Shown here piece by piece: positions 59,195-64,000 of a stretch of 64,000 bases of DNA. Source of the stretch: Rhodocyclales bacterium. GTDB lineage: Bacteria > Pseudomonadota > Gammaproteobacteria > Burkholderiales > Rhodocyclaceae. The DNA is taken from assembly GCA_028292485.1 (NCBI GenBank), contig JAQGMG010000001.1, positions 1 through 64,000 on the forward strand. The letters are read 5' to 3'. The stretch's first letter is position 1, and every line of letters starts with the position of its first letter. The position numbers and the translations under genes were made by a program. The notes below the pieces were generated by a model. The model searched no databases and was not told the DNA's origin. It saw only the letters and a list, made by a program, of their open reading frames with translations.

Positions 59195-59935
59195 GTGGCC
59201 TTCCTCGAAGACTCTTTCCTGTCGCATCTTATCGAATTGCGCAATCGTCTGATCCGCGCCGTTGCCGCGATCGTCGTCGTTTTCCTGTGCCTGATGCCTT
59301 GGGCCAGCGATATCTATGATTTGCTTGCTTCGCCCATGCTGCAAAGCTTGCCTGAGGGCACGAAGATGATTGCGACAGGCGTCATCACGCCGTTCTTTGT
59401 GCCTGTGAAGATCACGCTGATGGCGGCCTTCATCATTGCGCTGCCGGTCGTGTTGTACCAAGCCTGGGCTTTCGTGGCGCCCGGTCTGTATGCGCACGAG
59501 CGCCGCTTTGCATTGCCGATGGTGATGGGGGGGACGGCGCTATTCATTACGGGTATGGCCTTCTGCTACTTCTTCGTCTTCCGCACGGTTTTCCATTTCA
59601 TTGCTTCATACGCGCCGAAAAGCATCACTGTCGCGCCAGATATCGAGCAGTACCTGTCTTTCGTCATGACCATGTTCATCGCATTCGGTGTCACCTTCGA
59701 AGTGCCGATCGTGGTGCTGCTGCTGGTCAAGACAGGTCTCGTGACCGTGAAACAGTTGCGTGAGGCGCGCCGTTACGTGATCGTCGGCGCCTTCGTGGTC
59801 GCTGCCGTGGTGACACCACCCGATGTCACCTCGCAGGTGATGCTCGCTTTGCCGATGTGCGTGCTGTATGAAGTGGGAGTTTTGATTGCGGCCGTCATGG
59901 TACGCAGACAGGCTGCCGGCACAGCCTCGATCTGA
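59195..59935 (+). CDS. tatC: Twin-arginine translocase subunit TatC
   Basis: A 246-residue, six-helix receptor that recognises twin-arginine signal peptides. SFLSHLIELRNRLIRA at the N-terminus and the central FVTMFIAFGVTFEVPIV region (with the conserved FGVTFEVP) are hallmarks. Translation begins at GTG59195. It converges with the DegS-like gene. Confidence 0.97.
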   Translation: MAFLEDSFLSHLIELRNRLIRAVAAIVVVFLCLMPWASDIYDLLASPMLQSLPEGTKMIATGVITPFFVPVKITLMAAFIIALPVVLYQAWAFVAPGLYAHERRFALPMVMGGTALFITGMAFCYFFVFRTVFHFIASYAPKSITVAPDIEQYLSFVMTMFIAFGVTFEVPIVVLLLVKTGLVTVKQLREARRYVIVGAFVVAAVVTPPDVTSQVMLALPMCVLYEVGVLIAAVMVRRQAAGTASI

Positions 59936-59957
59936 TTCTCGCAATTCACCGAGACAG

Positions 59958-61133
59958 TTATTCGTCGAGCTTTCGCGTTTCGGGTGGCGGTCTGCGGCCT
60001 ACCTCGATGCTTAGTTCCAGAGATTTTCCCCGGCGCACGAAACCGAAACGCACCGACTTGCCCGGCACCTGTGAGGCGATGTGTTCAAGCATGCTTTGCG
60101 GGTTGGTAATGGGCTGACCGTCAACCGACACCATGGCATCACCCGGCTGTACCCCCGCTTTTTCTGCGGGGCTGTTGCGTGCGACGCCGGCGATCAAGGC
60201 GCCTTGTGGTGGCAGCTTGAATGACTCGGCAAGCTCCGGTGTGATCTCCTGCACTTCGACGCCGACCCAGCCCCGTGTGACGCTGCCGCTGCGGATGATC
60301 TCTTCCATGACTTTGCGCGCACCGGTAGCCGGGATGGCGAAGCCGATACCCAGCGAGCCCCCCGAGCGCGAATAGATCGCAGTATTGATACCGACAAGCC
60401 GTCCCTGCGCATCGACCAGCGCGCCACCCGAGTTGCCGGGATTGATGGCTGCATCGGTCTGGATGAAGTTTTCGAAAGTATTGATGCCGAGATGCGAGCG
60501 CCCCAGTGCGCTGACGATGCCCATGGTGACGGTCTGGCCGACGCCGAACGGATTGCCAATGGCCAGTACTACGTCACCGACATGTATTGCGTCGCTGTCA
60601 GCAAATGTCATCGCCGGCAGTGCTTTGGGGGCGTTGATACGTAGCACTGCCAGATCGCTTTCCGGATCGCGGCCGACCAGTTTTGCCGGCAGCTTGCGAC
60701 CATCCTGCAAAGCCACCTCGATTTCATCGGCGGCTTCCACGACATGATTATTGGTGAGGATGTAACCCTCTGCGCTGACCACGACGCCTGAGCCCAGCCC
60801 CGATGCGCGCCGCTGTGCCGAATTGTCAGTGCTGTCGCCAAAGAAGTGACGAAACAGCGGATCGTCCATGAAAGGGTGTCGCGGCGTGCGTACGTCCTTG
60901 CTGGTAAAAATGTGCACGACCGAAGGCAATGCCACGCGCGCCGCTTCGCCGTATCCGGCCGTAGTAATGGGTGGCGGCGCGGCGCTCATCGGGTTCGATG
61001 AGAACACGCTGACCTGCGACGCGGTGGTGACGGTCTTGCGCATCAACCATTCAGGTTTGAGCGTCGAGATGACAAACAGTACTGCCATGGCAGCAGTAAC
61101 GGTTTGTGCGAAGATGAGCCACAGTCGTTGCAT
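59958..61133 (-). CDS. Membrane-anchored DegS/HtrA-type serine protease
   Basis: A 391-residue trypsin-like protease with a single PDZ domain, the DegS/AlgW layout. An N-terminal helix (about 5-25) anchors it in the membrane with the rest in the periplasm. The triad is in [19 protein letters not shown] and [11 protein letters not shown]; the PDZ is near 285-375. DegS relatives sense misfolded porins and trigger the sigma-E response; DegQ-like general proteolysis is an alternative. ATG61133 is chosen over a TTG two codons upstream. It is divergent from the Nif3-like gene. Confidence 0.93.
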   Translation of the reverse strand: MQRLWLIFAQTVTAAMAVLFVISTLKPEWLMRKTVTTASQVSVFSSNPMSAAPPPITTAGYGEAARVALPSVVHIFTSKDVRTPRHPFMDDPLFRHFFGDSTDNSAQRRASGLGSGVVVSAEGYILTNNHVVEAADEIEVALQDGRKLPAKLVGRDPESDLAVLRINAPKALPAMTFADSDAIHVGDVVLAIGNPFGVGQTVTMGIVSALGRSHLGINTFENFIQTDAAINPGNSGGALVDAQGRLVGINTAIYSRSGGSLGIGFAIPATGARKVMEEIIRSGSVTRGWVGVEVQEITPELAESFKLPPQGALIAGVARNSPAEKAGVQPGDAMVSVDGQPITNPQSMLEHIASQVPGKSVRFGFVRRGKSLELSIEVGRRPPPETRKLDE

Positions 61134-61185
61134 GTACAAACCAGATAACAGACCCGCACAGGCGAGACCTGACAGGAGTTGTGTT

Positions 61186-61932
61186 TTGAATAGACAGGAA
61201 CTGCAAACCTATCTCGACGAGCTGCTCGAATGCGGGCGCGTGAAGGATTATTGCCCAAACGGTCTGCAGGTGGAAGGCAAGGATGAGGTGCGGCGCATCG
61301 TTTGTGGTGTTACCGCGAGCCTGGCGCTGGTCGAGCAGGCGGCGCTGCTGCGGGCGGATGCGATCCTTGTGCATCACGGCTGGTTCTGGCGCGGTGAAGA
61401 CGGTCGCGTTACGGGTTTCCGCAAAGCGCGGCTGGCTGCACTGCTGGCGCATGACATCAACCTGTTTGCTTACCACTTGCCGCTGGATCTGCATCCCGAG
61501 CTTGGCAACAATGCCCAGCTGGCTGCGCGGCTGAACTGGAAAATTACAGGCCGTTGCGGCGAGCACGACCTGGTTTTCATCGGTGAGCCCGCGTCGCCGA
61601 CAACGGCCGGCGCGCTTTCCCGCGCGCTTGCGGCAAGCCTTGAGCGTGAGCCTCAACTCATCGGCAATCCTGATCGTGATGTCAAGCGCATAGCCTGGTG
61701 CACCGGTGCAGCGCAGGGCAGCTTTGAACAAGCCATTCTTGCAGGCGTGGATCTATACGTGTCTGGAGAAATTTCGGAACCCACAGTGCATCTGGCGCGA
61801 GAGAGTGGAGTGGCCTACCTGGCGGCGGGACATCACGCGACCGAACGCTACGGTATTGCCGCACTCGGGGATCACCTTGCTGCGCGCTTCGGGCTGGATG
61901 TGCAATTCCTGAATCTGGACAATCCCGTTTAG
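61186..61932 (+). CDS. Nif3-like dinuclear metal-centre protein (YbgI family)
   Basis: A 248-residue hexameric-ring protein of the Nif3/YbgI family, proposed GTP cyclohydrolase I type 2-like. Metal ligands are in [11 protein letters not shown] and [23 protein letters not shown] is conserved. Start is TTG61186 (NRQELQTYL) with AGGAG 8 nt upstream; the frame is open far upstream through the DegS-like gene, which would mislead an ATG search. Molecular function in bacteria is not firmly set. Confidence 0.92.
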   Translation: MNRQELQTYLDELLECGRVKDYCPNGLQVEGKDEVRRIVCGVTASLALVEQAALLRADAILVHHGWFWRGEDGRVTGFRKARLAALLAHDINLFAYHLPLDLHPELGNNAQLAARLNWKITGRCGEHDLVFIGEPASPTTAGALSRALAASLEREPQLIGNPDRDVKRIAWCTGAAQGSFEQAILAGVDLYVSGEISEPTVHLARESGVAYLAAGHHATERYGIAALGDHLAARFGLDVQFLNLDNPV

Positions 61933-61961
61933 TGCCTTGTCGGCAGCACAGGCATCTTCAG

Positions 61962-64000
61962 CTATGAGTCGTCGTCAAGCTTGCGCGGTGTGACGTCGGT
62001 ACGCGTATGCTCGTCCGGCAGATCGTCGAGATTGATGTGCAGCGTGCGTGTCAGATCATGCGTATCGAGGCCCAGATCGAAATCCGTCGTGCCGAGATCG
62101 AAGTTGAGCGTAGAGCGCTCTTCCCGGCTTTCCGGCAAGCGTGGCACCGAGGTCTCCGGCACCGCATGCGATGAAGGGGCTGACGCGATTTGCGGGGTAC
62201 CAAACGCTGTGATTGTCTGAGGTTCGGGCGTGGGCGGCGCAGAGTCGGGTTCGATATCCTGCTTGTAAGGGCCGAGCTGGGATTCGAGAATGGCCAGCAG
62301 GAGCAGGATTTCATCGATGATGGCGAGCGGGAAGCCCTGGCGCGTACCCTGGCGATTGTCGCGCAGCAGCATGTGCAGGTAGGCCTGACAATCGCGCTTG
62401 CCCCAGGTTTCGCATAGTTTCTGCGTGATATGGCCGATGTCCTCCAGCGATTCCGGCGCGCGCATTGCAACGTCGAACTCATCCCAGGTCACGGGTTTGA
62501 CATTGAAGGTCTTGTTGAGCTGCGAGGTGAGCGCATCGAATTCAGGACGCATATCTGCCGTCTTGTAAACCTCCAGCAACTTGACCCAGGGCTTGACGGC
62601 CTGCTTCGGGTTGGCGCGAATGAAGTCTGCCAGCGTTTGTGCCGCGCCCTGAACGCGTCCGAAAGACATCATGATCTCGGCCAGTTCGACTGCCGAGTTG
62701 TGCTCTTCCACGTCCTCCTCGATATGCAGGACGGATGGCGGGCCGAGGTCGGACAAGCCCGGCAAATCCGAATTCGCGTAAGCGCCCGCTGGACGTTTGA
62801 CATTCGCTTCGGGCCAGATATCTTCTTCCGATAGCGGCTCGAACAGATCGTCGGCGGGCTGTCCGGCAGGCTCCGCTTCTTCGATTGCCAGCGGAACGAG
62901 TGTTGGCTCTTCAGCGTAGCTGCGGCTGTTGCGATAGCGCTGCCAGCCAAGGAGCAGGACAAGCAGAGCGGCGATTCCGCCGAGTGGCAACAGCCAGACT
63001 GACCAGTCAAAAAGCGTGTTGCCCGGTGCCGGTGCCGGTGCAGCAGGCATAGCACTCGTATCTGCCTTCACTGTCGCTTGGCCTGCCTGATCGGAACTGA
63101 CACTCGATACGTGATTGGCCTGCAAGGCGGCCTGTTGTGCGCGAATGCGCGCTTCCAGCCCCTGCACGTCGGACTGCAACTGCACCTGCAGCGCTTCGAG
63201 TTGTCGTAGCTTTTCACTCAGTTCGAGCTGAGTGGCGATCTTGTCGTCCAGCGTGGCAATCAGTTGCAGCTCGGTGCGCAGTTTTTCGCGCTCCTTTTCA
63301 GAGAGCTCCTTGCGCCCGGCAAGCCCGGTTGCCATTTGCAGACCAGCGCGTTCCTCACCGCCAACGACCAGCCGCGGCACACTGGCGGCCGATTTGCGCG
63401 ATGACGCCGCTCTTGTGGCCTTGGCCGGAGCGGTATCTGGCGCGGTGCTTGGTGCGGCGGGCGATTCAGCCGGTATTGATGTGGCCAACTCGCTGGCATC
63501 GGGTACGACGAGTTCGATACCGGCAGGTAGTGGCGTCGAATTGCCGATAGCTTGCAGTTTGCCGGCGTTGCGCTGGCGCAGCAGGGCAAGGTAACGAGTC
63601 TGCAAAGCCCGGTTGCCGGGAAAAAGCGTAGCCGCAATCGAGCGCAGGCTCTCGCCCTTGACAGCGCGCCAGTTGCTTGCCGGGTTTTCTGCTGTGACGG
63701 TGGGCGCTGTGGGCTGGGGTATTGCATCAGCTGCCAGCGGCGGGTTGAGCAGCAGGGTGTATTCGCGACGCAACGTGGCGTTACAGTCGATGCGCACGGC
63801 AAGCATGATCACCGGCGACTGCACCGATTGCAGCGAGCTGATCAGAAGCACTTGCTGGCCATCTGCCTGGGTGCTCAGGCGCAGGCGACCGGCACGCAGC
63901 CAGGGCAGGTCATCATTGCCTTCACTACGCGGCCCTTCCAGGCGTATGCAGTCGGCACTGACGCCTTCATCGGCGCTCGCAGACAGTGGAATGCGCGCCT
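61962..64000 (-). CDS. FimV/HubP-family protein, 5' end beyond the window
   Basis: At least 679 residues; the reading frame continues past position 64000 on the minus strand, so the N-terminus is missing. The visible N-terminal domain ends in VLLISSLQSVQSP and RREYTLLLNPPLAAD, the FimV pattern. Then come a LysM-like segment (WRAVKGESLRSIAATL), a coiled coil (about 63085-63330), a membrane helix near 62935-63000 and an acidic cytoplasmic part with TPR-like helices. FimV/HubP proteins bind peptidoglycan and organise poles and type IV pili. A GTG at 63851 is not the true start. Confidence 0.88.
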   Translation of the reverse strand, partial: ARIPLSASADEGVSADCIRLEGPRSEGNDDLPWLRAGRLRLSTQADGQQVLLISSLQSVQSPVIMLAVRIDCNATLRREYTLLLNPPLAADAIPQPTAPTVTAENPASNWRAVKGESLRSIAATLFPGNRALQTRYLALLRQRNAGKLQAIGNSTPLPAGIELVVPDASELATSIPAESPAAPSTAPDTAPAKATRAASSRKSAASVPRLVVGGEERAGLQMATGLAGRKELSEKEREKLRTELQLIATLDDKIATQLELSEKLRQLEALQVQLQSDVQGLEARIRAQQAALQANHVSSVSSDQAGQATVKADTSAMPAAPAPAPGNTLFDWSVWLLPLGGIAALLVLLLGWQRYRNSRSYAEEPTLVPLAIEEAEPAGQPADDLFEPLSEEDIWPEANVKRPAGAYANSDLPGLSDLGPPSVLHIEEDVEEHNSAVELAEIMMSFGRVQGAAQTLADFIRANPKQAVKPWVKLLEVYKTADMRPEFDALTSQLNKTFNVKPVTWDEFDVAMRAPESLEDIGHITQKLCETWGKRDCQAYLHMLLRDNRQGTRQGFPLAIIDEILLLLAILESQLGPYKQDIEPDSAPPTPEPQTITAFGTPQIASAPSSHAVPETSVPRLPESREERSTLNFDLGTTDFDLGLDTHDLTRTLHINLDDLPDEHTRTDVTPRKLDDDS

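Overview
This window is chromosomal DNA from a Gram-negative bacterium, most probably a betaproteobacterium. The Mla lipid-transport cluster followed by bolA, a complete his operon, hinT, tatABC and a DegS-like protease is a betaproteobacterial arrangement. So are alaA-hom-thrC, rimP-nusA-infB-rbfA-truB and a FimV-type protein. A Rhodocyclales-like lineage is my guess; the sequence alone does not prove it. No rRNA, tRNA, CRISPR array, complete insertion sequence or recombinase was found.

Layout. 0.1-2.4 kb: a membrane histidine kinase and FixJ-type regulator. 2.8-3.3 kb: a secreted GlcG/HbpS-type protein. 3.5-5.9 kb: an ECF41-type sigma factor with a SnoaL-like C-terminal domain, a CxxC carboxymuconolactone-decarboxylase-family (AhpD-like) gene and a divergent glutathione S-transferase. 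Both the sigma gene and the decarboxylase gene carry an exact TGTCACA-N16-CGTC element. 6.4-7.2 kb: a secreted PL7 (alginate-lyase type) protein whose usual QIH motif reads QIF. 7.2-9.7 kb: an accessory strip (MEKHLA protein, DUF5710 protein, unknown AT-richer membrane protein) lying downstream of gcvP, containing one clear and one weak copy of the gcvP 3' end plus terminator. 9.7-14.9 kb: glycine cleavage operon gcvT-gcvH-(small membrane protein)-gcvP, led by a tandem glycine riboswitch.

14.9-27.7 kb is housekeeping: PHP phosphatase, YciO, site-2 protease, trpS, scpA, scpB, rluB, then rimP-nusA-infB-rbfA-truB. 27.9-30.7 kb is rne, divergent from rluC and its operon (HAD phosphatase, Rieske protein, SppA-like peptidase). 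34.6-38.8 kb is alaA-hom-thrC. Then come an Mth938-like protein, bcp, a PIN-PhoH ATPase and an NlpC/P60 peptidase. 42.0-44.9 kb is an AAA-SPOR protein with a sigma-54 response regulator. 45.1-50.8 kb is mlaFEDA-C-B plus an ABC-2 exporter; 50.8-58.4 kb is bolA, hisGDCBHAFIE and hinT; 58.4-59.9 kb is tatABC. The right end holds a convergent DegS-like protease, a Nif3-like protein and the 3' part of a fimV-like gene that runs off the window.

Short inverted-repeat elements of at least three kinds are scattered through intergenic DNA, and one has been absorbed in frame into the N-terminus of scpB. The findings I rate highest are the self-contained ECF41 regulon, the gcvP 3'-end fragments that look like a repeatedly used insertion site, the altered PL7 active-site motif and the unannotated small membrane protein inside the gcv operon.
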